A stretch of DNA of 64,000 bases from Aestuariibius sp. HNIBRBA575. GTDB taxonomy: Bacteria > Pseudomonadota > Alphaproteobacteria > Rhodobacterales > Rhodobacteraceae. Below are positions 44,361 through 54,989 of this stretch, piece after piece (position 1 is the first letter of the stretch; each line of letters begins with the position of its first letter). Under the pieces are notes generated by a model. The model was not told the DNA's origin. It saw only the letters and a program-made list of their open reading frames with translations, and made no database searches. A program made the translations under genes and the position numbers. Location of the stretch: NCBI RefSeq assembly GCF_040932005.1, contig NZ_CP162414.1, positions 1,515,501 through 1,579,500 of the forward strand, written 5' to 3'.

Positions 44361-46166
44361 TTATTTCACAACCACAGCCGCGCCGTCAGCAGCAATGCCA
44401 ACAGTGTCGCGGAACATGGCAAATAATTCGCGACCAACCCCGGTGCCATTGCCTGATAAATCAGGCGTGGCAGGGGTACGGCCAGTTAAATCGGTCAGGC
44501 ATTCCAATGTGCCTGCAGTCGCATCAAGCCGGATCATATCGCCGTCCTGGATCAGCGCCAGTGGCCCGCCATCGGCGGCTTCTGGGCAGACATGGATCGC
44601 GGCGGGCACTTTGCCGGATGCGCCGGACATGCGGCCATCGGTGACCAGCGCGACCTTTAACCCGCGATCCTGCAAAACGGCCAATGACGGCGTCAGCCCG
44701 TGTAACTCCGGCATGCCGTTTGATTTAGGCCCTTGGAACCGCACCACAAAAATTGTGTCTTCGGTGATTTCGCCGGCCTGAAACGCGGCTTTGACGCCGT
44801 TTTGGTCATGAAACACGCGGGCTTTGGCTTCGATCACGTGGCGTTCGGGGGCAACGGCAGAAATTTTGATCACACCACGGCCCAGATTGCCGCTAAGCTG
44901 CGCCAAACCACCGCTTGCGTTAAACGGATCAGCCGATGGGCGCAGGATTTTGTCGTTCGACGATGTGCCGGGACCGTCGACAAATGTCAGGCCATCCTCG
45001 GTCAGTTTTGGCTCTTTGGTATAAAGGCTCAGACCTTTGCCGGCGATGGTTGTGACGTCTTCGTGCAGCAATCCGGCATCCAGCAAATCGCCGATCATAT
45101 AGGCCAGACCACCGGCGGCATGGAAATGATTCACATCCGCCAACCCGTTTGGATAGACCTTGGCCATCAAGGGCGTGATGGCAGACAAATCGGCAAAATC
45201 CTGAAGATCAAGGATGATCCCCGCCGCACGTGCCATAGCGGGCAGGTGCAACACCAGATTGGTGGATCCGCCCGTGGCCATCAAACCAACAATGCCGTTC
45301 ACAAACGCCTTTTCATCCAGAACGGCGCTAACGGGGGTGTATTCATTGCCCAGGGCCGTGATCTGTAACGCACGCTGGGTTGCGGCCCGTGTCAGGGCGT
45401 CACGCAGCGGGGTGTTTGGGTTCACAAATGACGCGCCGGGTAGGTGCAAGCCCATGATTTCCATCAACATTTGGTTGGAATTGGCTGTGCCGTAGAATGT
45501 GCAGGTTCCGGGGCCATGATAGCTGGCCATTTCGGCCTCCATCAGGGCGTCGCGGTCAATTTCACCGGTGGCAAATTTCTGACGAACCTTGGCTTTTTCA
45601 TCGTTGGGCAGACCACTGACCATGGGGCCTGCGGGGACAAATACACCGGGAATATAGCCAAAGGTGGCTGCTGCCATGACCAGACCGGGGACGATTTTAT
45701 CGCAAATGCCCAGATACATTGCGCTGTCAAACGCGTTATGCGACAGGCCAACACCCGCCGAGAGCGCAATCACGTCGCGTGAAAACAGGCTTAGCTCCAT
45801 GCCGGTTTGGCCTTGGGTCACGCCGTCACACATGGCCGGAACGCCGCCTGCAACCTGCATGGTGCCACCCACATCACGGGCGATTTCACGGATCATGTCA
45901 GGATAGGTGGCATAGGGCTGATGGGCCGACAACATGTCATTATAGGCGGTGATCACGCCGATATTTGGGGCTTGGTCGGCGACCAATGTGGGTTTGTCGT
46001 CGCCCATCGCAGCATAGGCATGGGCCAGATTGGAACAGCTCAGATGGCCGCGACGTGGACCTTGTTGCGCGGCGGCATCCATTTGCGCCATATAAGCACC
46101 GCGCCGTTCACGGGACCGTTCAATGATCCGCTGGGTTATATCGTTCAGCTTGGGATGTAACGGCAT
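44361..46166 (-). CDS. edd: 6-phosphogluconate dehydratase
   Basis: First Entner-Doudoroff enzyme, an Fe-S dehydratase of the IlvD/Edd family forming KDPG. 601 residues with cluster cysteines in [20 protein letters not shown] and [12 protein letters not shown]. The ATG at 46166 has AGAGGATT eight bases upstream and gives the usual length; 46205 was not used. A palindrome lies 45 bases before the start. Confidence 0.95.
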   Translation of the reverse strand: MPLHPKLNDITQRIIERSRERRGAYMAQMDAAAQQGPRRGHLSCSNLAHAYAAMGDDKPTLVADQAPNIGVITAYNDMLSAHQPYATYPDMIREIARDVGGTMQVAGGVPAMCDGVTQGQTGMELSLFSRDVIALSAGVGLSHNAFDSAMYLGICDKIVPGLVMAAATFGYIPGVFVPAGPMVSGLPNDEKAKVRQKFATGEIDRDALMEAEMASYHGPGTCTFYGTANSNQMLMEIMGLHLPGASFVNPNTPLRDALTRAATQRALQITALGNEYTPVSAVLDEKAFVNGIVGLMATGGSTNLVLHLPAMARAAGIILDLQDFADLSAITPLMAKVYPNGLADVNHFHAAGGLAYMIGDLLDAGLLHEDVTTIAGKGLSLYTKEPKLTEDGLTFVDGPGTSSNDKILRPSADPFNASGGLAQLSGNLGRGVIKISAVAPERHVIEAKARVFHDQNGVKAAFQAGEITEDTIFVVRFQGPKSNGMPELHGLTPSLAVLQDRGLKVALVTDGRMSGASGKVPAAIHVCPEAADGGPLALIQDGDMIRLDATAGTLECLTDLTGRTPATPDLSGNGTGVGRELFAMFRDTVGIAADGAAVVVK

Positions 46167-46210
46167 CAGTCCAATCCTCTTGGCAACTTTGCGTCCGCAT
46201 AACACGAATA

Positions 46211-46222
46211 GTTAGCGCTAAC
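46211..46222. promoter_or_regulatory. LacI-type operator upstream of edd
   Basis: GTTAGCGCTAAC is a perfect 12-bp palindrome with a central CG step, flanked by A on both sides. Its form is typical of LacI/GntR-I family operators that control sugar-acid pathways. No such regulator is encoded in the window. Confidence 0.65.
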
Positions 46223-46316
46223 AACCTTTGGGTTTCACATTGTGGACTCCAATCGGCAGACAGATAATTGTGGGATTGTAGTCATGCCATTGGATGGTGA
46301 TTTTATCCGGCACTTA

Positions 46317-46349
46317 GCAAAAAGCCCCGACATTTGTCAGGGCTTTCTT
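46317..46349 (-). terminator. Terminator of ssb
   Basis: On the - strand: AAAGCCC plus GAC, loop, GTC plus GGGCTTTTT. It lies about 25 bases beyond the ssb stop; the + strand also ends in a T-rich tract. Confidence 0.75.
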
Positions 46350-46373
46350 TACTCGCAGATCGCGTCGCTGGTT

Positions 46374-46877
46374 TTAGAACGGGATTTCATCATCCATATC
46401 GTTGCTACCACCGCCGCCATAGCCGCCACCTTGGTTTCCGCCACCCTGGTTGCCACCGCCATAGCCACCTTGGCCGCCGCCGCCATAGCCACCGCCGCCA
46501 CTTTGACCGCCGCCGCCTTGGCCATCACGGCCGTCCAGCATTGTCAACGTGCCGCCAAAGCCTTGCAAAACAACTTCGGTGGAATAGCGATCCGCACCGG
46601 ATTGATCCTGCCATTTGCGGGTCTGTAGCTGACCTTCGATGTAAACTTTGGACCCTTTGCGCAGATATTGCTCTGCAATGCGCACCAGACCCTCTTGGAA
46701 AATCGCGACCGAATGCCATTCCGTGCGCTCTTTGCGTTCGCCGGTGTTGCGGTCTTTCCATGTTTCGGACGTGGCGATGCGCAGGTTGCACACTTTGCCG
46801 CCGTTTTGGAATGTCCGCACTTCGGGGTCGCGGCCCAAATTGCCAATCAGGATTACCTTGTTCACACTTCCGGCCAT
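46374..46877 (-). CDS. ssb: Single-stranded DNA-binding protein
   Basis: A 167-residue homotetrameric SSB. OB fold at residues 1-110 ([31 protein letters not shown]), a Gly-rich linker ([16 protein letters not shown]) and the acidic C-terminal tip DDEIPF for protein partners. The ATG at 46877 is preceded by GAGGG and is preferred over 46943. Confidence 0.96.
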   Translation of the reverse strand: MAGSVNKVILIGNLGRDPEVRTFQNGGKVCNLRIATSETWKDRNTGERKERTEWHSVAIFQEGLVRIAEQYLRKGSKVYIEGQLQTRKWQDQSGADRYSTEVVLQGFGGTLTMLDGRDGQGGGGQSGGGGYGGGGQGGYGGGNQGGGNQGGGYGGGGSNDMDDEIPF

Positions 46878-47059
46878 TTTCCGCCCTCGTCCTTGTTCGA
46901 ATCTTGTAACTTGTTCGCGCCACATTACGTAAGCCTGCAACAAGGGGCCAGAGTAAACGTCGCTTCATCGCAAACAGGGTCAGGCCGGGGGGTGATGTAA
47001 CGCTGGCAAAGTCCTTAAATTTTGATAAAGTCCGCGAGATTGCCGGTTGGGGGTAGAGA

Positions 47060-47647
47060 ATGGTTAAGGTTCAAGTTGGGCTGTTTGCCGCGTTGATGGC
47101 TCAGATTGCAGGGGGGGCTGTGGCCGATACCGTGTCGTCCAGCAACCGTTCATCGTTGTTTCAATCGCAATTGCAGGTGTTGGATTCCCGCGCATCATCG
47201 CAATATGCCAATTCGGTGCGTCTGCAACCGCCCAGCGCCGAAGTGCCCACATCTTATTCCGGGCCCAGCTGGGGCGGGGATTATCGCGGTCCGTTTTTGG
47301 ATATGGCGCGATCTGCCGCACAGCGTCACCGGGTGCCTGTCGATTTGTTTTTCCGCCTGATCCAACAAGAAAGCGCATGGAACGCCAATGCACGCAGTCA
47401 TGCCGGGGCATTGGGGCTGGCGCAGTTGATGCCGGGCACGGCGCGGTATCTGGGGGTTGATCCCCATGATCCCTATGAAAATCTGGATGGTGGCGCGCGC
47501 TATTTGCGTGAGCAATATGATGAATTTGGGTCCTGGCGGCTGGCGCTGGCGGCCTATAATGCGGGGCCCGGCGCGGTGCAGCGTCACAATGGTGTGCCGC
47601 CATATCGCGAAACCCAGAATTATGTGCGCGTTATCTGGGGCCGCTAA
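47060..47647 (+). CDS. Lytic transglycosylase, SLT domain
   Basis: A 195-residue exported enzyme that cleaves peptidoglycan glycan strands with formation of 1,6-anhydro ends. A signal peptide ([17 protein letters not shown]) precedes an SLT domain with the catalytic Glu in QQESAWN, then [13 protein letters not shown] and [12 protein letters not shown]. It is short, containing just the catalytic domain. Confidence 0.92.
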   Translation: MVKVQVGLFAALMAQIAGGAVADTVSSSNRSSLFQSQLQVLDSRASSQYANSVRLQPPSAEVPTSYSGPSWGGDYRGPFLDMARSAAQRHRVPVDLFFRLIQQESAWNANARSHAGALGLAQLMPGTARYLGVDPHDPYENLDGGARYLREQYDEFGSWRLALAAYNAGPGAVQRHNGVPPYRETQNYVRVIWGR

Positions 47648-47655
47648 CTAGCGCC

Positions 47656-48309
47656 TTAATACATTGATTTCTTATAGGATTCTTCTAATCCTTGGTCCAA
47701 TTGTTCCATCTGTTTTGGATCATCCGGGGCGGCGTTGACCTGATCCAGCATGATGTTCATCAACGACGGCATTTCGCTGCGATCCTGATGAAAGGCCGGA
47801 TCCCACAAATGGGATCGACGAAACGCTTTGGCGCAATGCAGGAACACTTCTTCGATTTGAACGATAATGGCCGTGCGCGGCAGGCGATCATTCACCGCAC
47901 ATTTCGCCAATAAATCGGGGTCTGTGGTGATCAAACCCTGCCCATTGATCCGTAGGGTTTCATCAAAACCGGGGATAAGAAACAGCAGACCCACAGCCGG
48001 ATGGGCGACAATGTTGGCTTGGGTATCCAGCCGATTGTTGCCGGGGCGATCAGGGATCAAGATGGTCCTGTCATCCAACACTTGCACAAATCCCGCAGGG
48101 TCACCGCGTGGGCTGACATCTGCGGCGCCGGTTTGTGTTTGCGTGCCAACACAAAGAAAGGGCGAGCGGGCGATAAAATCGCGCGCATGTTTGTCCAGCC
48201 CAGTCATCGATTTGGCGGCTGCCAGATCATGCGTGGGCGGGAACAGAACGCGCAATTCAGCGTCTGAATTAACGATGTAATCTGGATTAATCATAACGTT
48301 TTCAGACAC
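47656..48309 (-). CDS. Pyridoxamine 5'-phosphate oxidase family (MSMEG_1061-like) protein
   Basis: A 217-residue split-barrel flavin-binding protein. HARDFIARSPFLCVGTQ, DVSPRGDPAGFVQV and DRPGNNRLDT match the MSMEG_1061-type PPOX subfamily, probably FMN-dependent reductases or F420-type relatives. It lies 23 bases behind the ABC ATPase gene and could be the last gene of that operon. The substrate is unknown. Confidence 0.83.
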   Translation of the reverse strand: MSENVMINPDYIVNSDAELRVLFPPTHDLAAAKSMTGLDKHARDFIARSPFLCVGTQTQTGAADVSPRGDPAGFVQVLDDRTILIPDRPGNNRLDTQANIVAHPAVGLLFLIPGFDETLRINGQGLITTDPDLLAKCAVNDRLPRTAIIVQIEEVFLHCAKAFRRSHLWDPAFHQDRSEMPSLMNIMLDQVNAAPDDPKQMEQLDQGLEESYKKSMY

Positions 48310-48332
48310 CTGTTTGCCTTTGTTAAAGTGGT

Positions 48333-50417
48333 TTATTCAGCCGCGATTTTAATAACCGGTTCCATCCGAGACAAGATATCATCGGCCAAATGACATTTGA
48401 CCTGATGGTTATTGCCCAGATCACGCACAGGCGGCACCTCTTTGTCACACAGCCCATTTGGCACCTCGGATTTCCACCGACAGCGCGTCTGGAATGGACA
48501 GCCCGAAGGTGGATTCATGGCCGATGGGATGTCGCCATCCAGCACGATATGCTGTTTTTCGATCTTGGTATCGGCGATGGGAACGGCGGATAGCAAAGCT
48601 TCGGTATAGGGGTGGTAGGGGGGCGAAAACACCGCATCGGTATCGCCCATTTCCACCACATGACCCAGATACATCACCATGACCCGATCCGACAGATAGC
48701 GCACAATCGACAAATCGTGGCTGATGAACAGCAGCGTTGTTTTTTCGTTGCGCTGAATTTCCATCAACAGATCGGTTACAGCCGCCTGCACAGACACGTC
48801 CAGCGCGGACACCGGTTCATCCGCAACCACAATCCGTGCACCCCCAGCAAAGGCCCGCGCGATGCCAACCCGTTGTTTCTGACCGCCGGACAATTGTCGC
48901 GGCATACGATCGGCAAAGGCGCGGGGCAGTTTCACCAGATCCAGCAATTCCAACATGCGGTTTTTGCGATCTGCCTGCGTGTCGCCAATACCAAAGATTT
49001 CCAGCGCTCGGATGATCTGTGACCCGACCGTCATGGACGGGTTCAGCGTATCAAACGGGTTCTGAAATACCATCTGAATGTCAGCGATATTGCGGGTGTT
49101 GCGTTCCTGAATAGGGGTGTTCTGGATCTCTTTGCCGTCCAGTTTGATCGTGCCATCTGTGGCGGTTTCAAGCCCCATCAGCACCTTGGCAAACGTGGAT
49201 TTCCCGCAGCCGGATTCGCCCACAATTGCCAATGTTTCGCTTTCGCGCGCTTCAAAGGATAGGGTTTCGTTGGCTTTGACCACTTTGGTTTCGCCACCGC
49301 CCATCAGGCCGCCACCCGCGACTTCGTAATATTTCTTAAGGTTATCCATCGATAGAACAACCTCGCCTATTTCGCCTTTTTCAGTTTGTTCACCGACCTC
49401 AATCGGGGCGTTCCAGTCGATTTCCTGATATTTCAAACACCGTGTTTCATGGCTGGCATCCGCATTGGCAGCAGCCATGTAAATCTGCCCTTGGTCACAG
49501 CGTCCTTCTTGGAAATAGTCGCAACGCGGGCCAAAATTACAGCCGTTGGGCCGTTCATGAGGCAGTGGGAAATTGCCGGGAATGGCGACCAGCGGGCGTT
49601 CGTTTTTATCCGCGCCGGGCAGGGGGATCGACCGGAACAACGCCTGCGTATAGGGATGCTGCATGTCGTCAAACACCTGTTCGATCGACCCACGTTCCAC
49701 CGCTTCGCCGGAATACATCACACACAAACGGTCACAGGTTTCCAGAACCAGCCCCAGATTGTGCGAAATAAACAGCATGGATGTGCCGTATTTTTTGCCC
49801 AGATCTTTGACCAATTCCACCACGGCGGCTTCGACCGTTACATCCAGCGCGGTGGTCGGTTCATCGAGGATCAGCAGCGACGGTTTGGACATCAACGCCA
49901 TCGCGATCACGATCCGCTGTTGTTGGCCGCCCGACAATTGGTGGGGATAGCTGTCCAGCATGCGTTTGGGATCAGGCAGTTTTACATCCGTGACCACCTC
50001 TAGGGCGCGGTCATAGGCTTCACTGGCGCTGATGCCTTCGTGGATCATCGGCACTTCCATCAGCTGTTTGCCGATTTTCATCGCCGGGTTCAGGGACGCC
50101 ATGGGTTCCTGATAGATCATCGCAATTTCCGAGCCACGAATATCGCGCAACTCTTCGTTGGTCATCTGTGCCAGATCGCGGCCTTTGAACTTGATCGTGC
50201 CGCCCACGACACGACCGTTCACGCCCAGATCCTGCATCACGCCCAGCGCCACGGTGGATTTTCCGCATCCGGATTCCCCCACCAGCCCCATGGCTTCGCC
50301 CGGCTGTACCGTGACGGAAAAATCCATCACCGCCGGAATTTCACGCAACCGCGTAAAGAACGAAATCGACAGTTTATCGATCTCAAGGATGGGTCCGTCA
50401 TAATCCCATTTGGCCAT
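48333..50417 (-). CDS. Oligopeptide-type ABC transporter, fused double ATPase
   Basis: A 694-residue protein holding two complete nucleotide-binding domains in tandem, equivalent to DppD plus DppF. First NBD: Walker A GESGCGKST at 47-55, signature LSGGQQQR. Second NBD: GESGCGKST at about 400, signature LSGGQKQR. Each NBD is followed by the OppD/F C-terminal region with cysteines (NGCNFGPRCDYFQEGRC; SGCPFQTRCRW), a likely Fe-S or zinc site in this family. Powers import through the adjacent permeases. Confidence 0.93.
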   Translation of the reverse strand: MAKWDYDGPILEIDKLSISFFTRLREIPAVMDFSVTVQPGEAMGLVGESGCGKSTVALGVMQDLGVNGRVVGGTIKFKGRDLAQMTNEELRDIRGSEIAMIYQEPMASLNPAMKIGKQLMEVPMIHEGISASEAYDRALEVVTDVKLPDPKRMLDSYPHQLSGGQQQRIVIAMALMSKPSLLILDEPTTALDVTVEAAVVELVKDLGKKYGTSMLFISHNLGLVLETCDRLCVMYSGEAVERGSIEQVFDDMQHPYTQALFRSIPLPGADKNERPLVAIPGNFPLPHERPNGCNFGPRCDYFQEGRCDQGQIYMAAANADASHETRCLKYQEIDWNAPIEVGEQTEKGEIGEVVLSMDNLKKYYEVAGGGLMGGGETKVVKANETLSFEARESETLAIVGESGCGKSTFAKVLMGLETATDGTIKLDGKEIQNTPIQERNTRNIADIQMVFQNPFDTLNPSMTVGSQIIRALEIFGIGDTQADRKNRMLELLDLVKLPRAFADRMPRQLSGGQKQRVGIARAFAGGARIVVADEPVSALDVSVQAAVTDLLMEIQRNEKTTLLFISHDLSIVRYLSDRVMVMYLGHVVEMGDTDAVFSPPYHPYTEALLSAVPIADTKIEKQHIVLDGDIPSAMNPPSGCPFQTRCRWKSEVPNGLCDKEVPPVRDLGNNHQVKCHLADDILSRMEPVIKIAAE

Positions 50418-50428
50418 GATCTTGCTCC

Positions 50429-51850
50429 TTAATCCTTGAGGCTTTCTTCGCGCAGGCCATCCGCCAACAGGTTCAGACCCAATACGAGGCTGAGCAAGGC
50501 AAAGGCCGGCGCAAGTGCGGCATGCGGGTAGATCGACAACAGGCGTCGACCGGCGTTAATTGTCGATCCCCAATCCGGGCTTTCTGGGGGCAGGCCAAGG
50601 CCAAAGAACCCCAAAGTCCCGAGCAGGATCGTGGTGTAGCCAATGCGCAGACAGAAATCGACGATCAGCGGACCGCGCGCATTTGGCAGAATTTCCCAAA
50701 GCATGATGTACCACGGACCTTCGCCACGGGTTTGGGCGGCGGCGACATAATCGCGGGTTTTGATGTCCAGCGTCAGGCCCCGTACAATCCGAAACACGGT
50801 GGGTGCGTTCACAAACACCACGGCCACAAACACAACCAAAATGCCGGCAGGGACGTTAATAATGCCCAATGGGTCCACATCCCACGCCATGCCCGAATAA
50901 ATCCAGCCCCCGACAATCAACGTGATCGCCAGAAAAATGTTGCGTTTTCCAGGTTGGGTGAAGAACCGCGAATTGAACAGGATCGAAAAGAAGATCACCG
51001 GGAATAGGAACAGGACACCCGCCATATATTTCGGCAGGCCGGTTTTGACGATTTCCGGTGTGACCAATAGGTAAAACAACAGGATAACCGGAAAGGCGAG
51101 GATGAGATTGGCCAAGAATGACAGCACAACATCCAGCCGACCGCCCGTATACCCAGCCGGCAGGCCGAGGGTGATCCCCACCATAAAAGCAAATACCGTC
51201 GCACAAGGAGCAATCAGCACCACAATGCCAGAACCATGCACCATCCGGCTCAGCACATCGCGCGCCAGATTGTCACCGCCCAACAGGTAATGCGGATATA
51301 GCCCCTCGGTGGTGACTGGGCTGCCGGGTAGGGCGTTTTTCAAGCCTGACAATTGTGCCAGTGGATCATGGGTGATGATCATCCCCATTCCGGCACCAAA
51401 TATCGCGGTAAACACCCAGAACATCACCAGACCAAATCCGATCATGCCCACGGTGCTATCCATCAATTTACCATAAAGGCCCAATTTGCGTTTAAACCGG
51501 ATCGATAGGCCGAACGTCACAGCCAAGGCGATCCAGACGGGCAAAAACCGTTTGGCCACAGCACCGATGATACCGCTCATGCTGTTTGGCAGTAAAATAC
51601 CGGTGATCAGATAGGTCAAAACCACGCCAATGACTGCAAACATCAGGTATTTCACCATCCGGTCCATCATCCCAAACGCGCCGGGTTTGGCCATCAAGGT
51701 GCCATCCGCATTCGATTGCAGCTGCAGGTCCGGCTCAAAGAAAGACAGGATAATTTGCGCGACAATCGCGGTGATAAACAGCGCGACAATCAGCCCCGCA
51801 AGTGGGTTTAGGAATGTTCCAAAGGAACCGGTCCAGGTCAGTGCGTCCAT
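50429..51850 (-). CDS. ABC transporter permease (DppC-like, long form)
   Basis: A 473-residue integral membrane protein. The C-terminal 290 residues are a typical binding-protein-dependent permease, with the coupling loop near REILPNARGPLIVDF. An extra N-terminal portion of about 170 residues has four hydrophobic segments not found in DppC of E. coli. The ATG at 51850 has AAGGAG seven bases upstream; 51904 was rejected since it overlaps the upstream gene. Confidence 0.9.
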   Translation of the reverse strand: MDALTWTGSFGTFLNPLAGLIVALFITAIVAQIILSFFEPDLQLQSNADGTLMAKPGAFGMMDRMVKYLMFAVIGVVLTYLITGILLPNSMSGIIGAVAKRFLPVWIALAVTFGLSIRFKRKLGLYGKLMDSTVGMIGFGLVMFWVFTAIFGAGMGMIITHDPLAQLSGLKNALPGSPVTTEGLYPHYLLGGDNLARDVLSRMVHGSGIVVLIAPCATVFAFMVGITLGLPAGYTGGRLDVVLSFLANLILAFPVILLFYLLVTPEIVKTGLPKYMAGVLFLFPVIFFSILFNSRFFTQPGKRNIFLAITLIVGGWIYSGMAWDVDPLGIINVPAGILVVFVAVVFVNAPTVFRIVRGLTLDIKTRDYVAAAQTRGEGPWYIMLWEILPNARGPLIVDFCLRIGYTTILLGTLGFFGLGLPPESPDWGSTINAGRRLLSIYPHAALAPAFALLSLVLGLNLLADGLREESLKD

Positions 51851-51863
51851 TTTTCCAGCTCCT

Positions 51864-52940
51864 TTAAGAAATGCGAATGCGCGGGTTGAGGAAACGATAG
51901 CCAATGTCGGATATCAGCTGCGTGAACAGCACAACGACCACAGATACGATCGCGATCCCTTGCAGCAATTCGATGTCATTGCTGCCAGCAGCTTGGACCA
52001 AGGTCCAGCCAAAGCCTTTGTAGTTAAACAAAGTTTCGACGATGACGACCCCGTTCAAAAGCCACGGAATCTGCAGCATAATCACCGTAAACGGCGCGAT
52101 CAACGCGTTGCGCAGGGCATGTTTGATCACGATTTTATGGAAACTCACGCCTTTCAATCGGGCGGTCCGAATATATTGCGCTGTCATCACTTCGGTCATC
52201 GAAGCCCGCGTCATCCGTGCGATATAGCCCATGCCATAAAGGGCGATTGTCATCACCGGCAGCAAGAAATTTTCCAACGTGGCATTTTCCATCGCGGCGG
52301 TTGCTGTGCCTTTGAACAGGGTGCGACCTTCGATCCAGCCCCATTCTGACAGGATCGGTCCCAGCCCGTATTTCGACGAAGCCAGAAGCGCGACAAAGAT
52401 CACGCCCGAGACATATTCAGGTGTCGCGGTCGTCAAGATGGACCCCGTGGATAGGGTCCGATCCAGCCGTGACCCTTCGCGCATCCCGGCCAGAATGCCG
52501 ACGATCAACGCGCCCGGAACCATCACCACCATAACCCAGAACATCAGTTTCCCGGTCAAAGCCAGACGTTTGGAAATGATCACACCCACATCTTCTTTGA
52601 AGACCGTGGAATGCCCCCATTGGCCCTGAATAATCCCACAAAACCGACGATCAGGCTGATCCAAGGCAATACAGCGCCCTGTTTCTTCGCCAGCCTCATC
52701 GGTGCGTGTCCAGCCGGGGGCGATGCCCAGCCATTCGCCATATCGCACAACCATCGGGCGGTCGTAGCCGTTTTTTTCAAGCCAACTGACAACGTCTTCG
52801 TCGGTCATACGGGCATTGCCTTCGAATTTGGCCACCTTTTCAAGGTTGGGCTGCATATTCGTCAGGCTAAAGACAACAAAGGTCAGGGCCAGAGCGGTGA
52901 TAATCATCACCCCAAGCTGGCGAAGGATATATCGGGTCAT
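51864..52940 (-). CDS. ABC transporter permease (DppB-like)
   Basis: A 358-residue inner-membrane permease starting MTRYILRQLGVMIITALALTF. The coupling helix is in HKIVIKHALRNALIAPFTV. Six hydrophobic segments and an enlarged periplasmic loop (about 40-130) that carries two cysteines. It is the first permease behind the binding protein, separated by an attenuator-like hairpin. Confidence 0.93.
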   Translation of the reverse strand: MTRYILRQLGVMIITALALTFVVFSLTNMQPNLEKVAKFEGNARMTDEDVVSWLEKNGYDRPMVVRYGEWLGIAPGWTRTDEAGEETGRCIALDQPDRRFCGIIQGQWGHSTVFKEDVGVIISKRLALTGKLMFWVMVVMVPGALIVGILAGMREGSRLDRTLSTGSILTTATPEYVSGVIFVALLASSKYGLGPILSEWGWIEGRTLFKGTATAAMENATLENFLLPVMTIALYGMGYIARMTRASMTEVMTAQYIRTARLKGVSFHKIVIKHALRNALIAPFTVIMLQIPWLLNGVVIVETLFNYKGFGWTLVQAAGSNDIELLQGIAIVSVVVVLFTQLISDIGYRFLNPRIRIS

Positions 52941-52992
52941 TGAGGCATCCTGTGACTAGGAGCGACGTTCAGGGCCAGATTGGCCATGCGAC

Positions 52993-53027
52993 AAAAAAGG
53001 GCCAACAGCACGTGCTGATGGCCCTTT
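52993..53027 (-). terminator. Attenuator-like terminator between binding protein and permease
   Basis: A 15-bp stem with one mismatch (AAAGGGCCATCAGCA / TGCTGTTGGCCCTTT, - strand) is followed by T-run. It lies 13 bases beyond the binding-protein stop. Such hairpins let the binding protein be made in excess over the membrane subunits. Confidence 0.8.
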
Positions 53028-53039
53028 GTCTGGTCAGTA

Positions 53040-54701
53040 TCAGGCCGCGAAGCCGATATGCTGATACCGAATTTCGAATTGTGGATGCATTTCAGCACCG
53101 GCAACACCGGGGCGGTAATGACGGAACAAGGACCGCCAGAACGGCTGAATGATCACACCTTCGTCGCGCATGATGGTTTGAATTTTCAGCATCACCTCAC
53201 GGCGGGCATCTGCATCCGCAATTGACATTGCTTCGGTCAGCAGACGGTCAAACTCTTCGTTGGCAAACCCGGTTTCGTTCCAAGGAACACCGGATTTATA
53301 GGCCAAGGCCAGAACCTGAACACCCAAAGGCCGTTGGTTCCATTCTGTGGCTGAGAACGGGTATTTCGCCCAATCGTTCCAATAGGTAGACCCCGGCAGA
53401 ACCACTCGTTCAGCTTTCAGGCCAGCATCCCGCAACTGAGCGGCGACCGCATCACAGGTGTCTTTGTTGAAACCATCATCAAGAGAAGTGATCACATGGG
53501 TGAAATCCCCCATGCCAGCTTCTTCCAGCTCTGCTTTGGCGGCGGCAGGATCAAAGACCTGAGCCGGCATTTCCGCATATTCTGGGTGGATCGGAGACAC
53601 ATGGTGATTTTCAGCAACCGTGCCGCGCCCGTTATACCCAAGTTCCAGCAGGATTTCGTTGCTGATCGCTTTTTGCAGGGCTGTGCGCACGCGCACATCT
53701 GCATAAGGCGCAACGCCGTCCACTTCGGTCTGTTGGTTGGTCCGGATCACCAAAGTCGCCGCAGTGGCCACTTCGGAACGTTCCATGCCCAGATCGCTCA
53801 GCAGGTCAATAAATTCACCTGTTGTTTCATAGAGCATGTCCACTTCTTCGGCTTCGATTGCAGCCAACCAAGAGGCAGGGTCGGTGCCAAAGTCAATGAA
53901 TTCAATGCGGTCCAGATAGGCGCCGTTGCCTTCGTTCCACCATGTGTGATCGGTGTTGCGCACCATGACAGATTTGATGCCCACTTCGTGGCTTTCTGGC
54001 AGATAAGGGCCCGTGCCGACAGGATCGCCGATTGGATCGGCATAATCGGCACCGGGATGCGAAATCGCAGCAGGGTAATCGGCCATACCAGCGATCAGGC
54101 TAATATCGGGTGCCAGCAAAGTCAGTTTCAACGTATGATCATCGACCACCATGGCAGCGCCTTCGCGCAACTTGCCGGTGCCTTCGTCAACCAGCGCCGC
54201 AAACCGTGTGGCCATTGAGTTACCCTCAACTGTGCTGTCACACCACAATTCGATGTTATAAAGCACATCGCTGGCTTTGAAATCGTCGCCATTGTTCCAC
54301 TTGACGCCCTGACGCAGGTTCAGCGTGTATTCAGTGGCATCGCCGTTGACATCCCAGCTTTCCATCAAAAGCGGTTGGAAAGATCCGTCCGCTTCGTAGG
54401 TGACCAGATGTTCCAGCCAGCCGCGTGTGATATTGCCGATTTCGGACCAATCATAAAGGCGGGGTTCTTTCATACCGCGCACTTCCATTTGGATGCGCAA
54501 TGTTCCGCCAACTTGCATATGTCCTGCCGCAGCGGCAGGGGATGTCATGCCCAACAAACCATAAGCGGCCGCCGATGTAACACCCAATGCTGTTGTCCGT
54601 GTCAGGAATTCGCGTCGGCTTAGTTTCCCGGCCGCGTGATCGCGAACATAAGTTTGGACAGCTGGATGACCCGTTGCTGCTTCGTTGTGGAAATTCGTCA
54701 T
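53040..54701 (-). CDS. Peptide/oligopeptide ABC transporter substrate-binding protein
   Basis: A 553-residue family 5 extracellular solute-binding protein. A Tat-type signal ([19 protein letters not shown]) ends at AAAAG; the mature part has the SBP_bac_5 core ([18 protein letters not shown] and so on). The ligand is presumably a peptide or a similar compound. The ATG at 54701 with GGGAGAAAAGA upstream is preferred over 54848. The 288-base gap to the AraC gene has no gene; it contains CGACATTTGTCG, a short palindrome at 54943-54954. Confidence 0.92.
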   Translation of the reverse strand: MTNFHNEAATGHPAVQTYVRDHAAGKLSRREFLTRTTALGVTSAAAYGLLGMTSPAAAAGHMQVGGTLRIQMEVRGMKEPRLYDWSEIGNITRGWLEHLVTYEADGSFQPLLMESWDVNGDATEYTLNLRQGVKWNNGDDFKASDVLYNIELWCDSTVEGNSMATRFAALVDEGTGKLREGAAMVVDDHTLKLTLLAPDISLIAGMADYPAAISHPGADYADPIGDPVGTGPYLPESHEVGIKSVMVRNTDHTWWNEGNGAYLDRIEFIDFGTDPASWLAAIEAEEVDMLYETTGEFIDLLSDLGMERSEVATAATLVIRTNQQTEVDGVAPYADVRVRTALQKAISNEILLELGYNGRGTVAENHHVSPIHPEYAEMPAQVFDPAAAKAELEEAGMGDFTHVITSLDDGFNKDTCDAVAAQLRDAGLKAERVVLPGSTYWNDWAKYPFSATEWNQRPLGVQVLALAYKSGVPWNETGFANEEFDRLLTEAMSIADADARREVMLKIQTIMRDEGVIIQPFWRSLFRHYRPGVAGAEMHPQFEIRYQHIGFAA

Positions 54702-54989
54702 TCTTTTCTCCCTGTGGCGCGTCAGTTGTGTCTTGGGTTCAGGGGATGCGCACGCATCTTGAACCATTTTCTGTTGCCTTGCGCTTGAACGCGACCAGTT
54801 AACATCTGGCATTGTGGTCATGGTCACCGCGATCGGCGGTTTATACACCGTCTGAAAACGACGTTATACCGGTCCAAATGCGACATCAATGAATTAAACC
54901 AGATATTTAAACTTCGCGTTTTCCGATCGCATGACCAATGTCCGACATTTGTCGCAGGTCAAGGAAACAACCCGTAAACATGACGCCAT

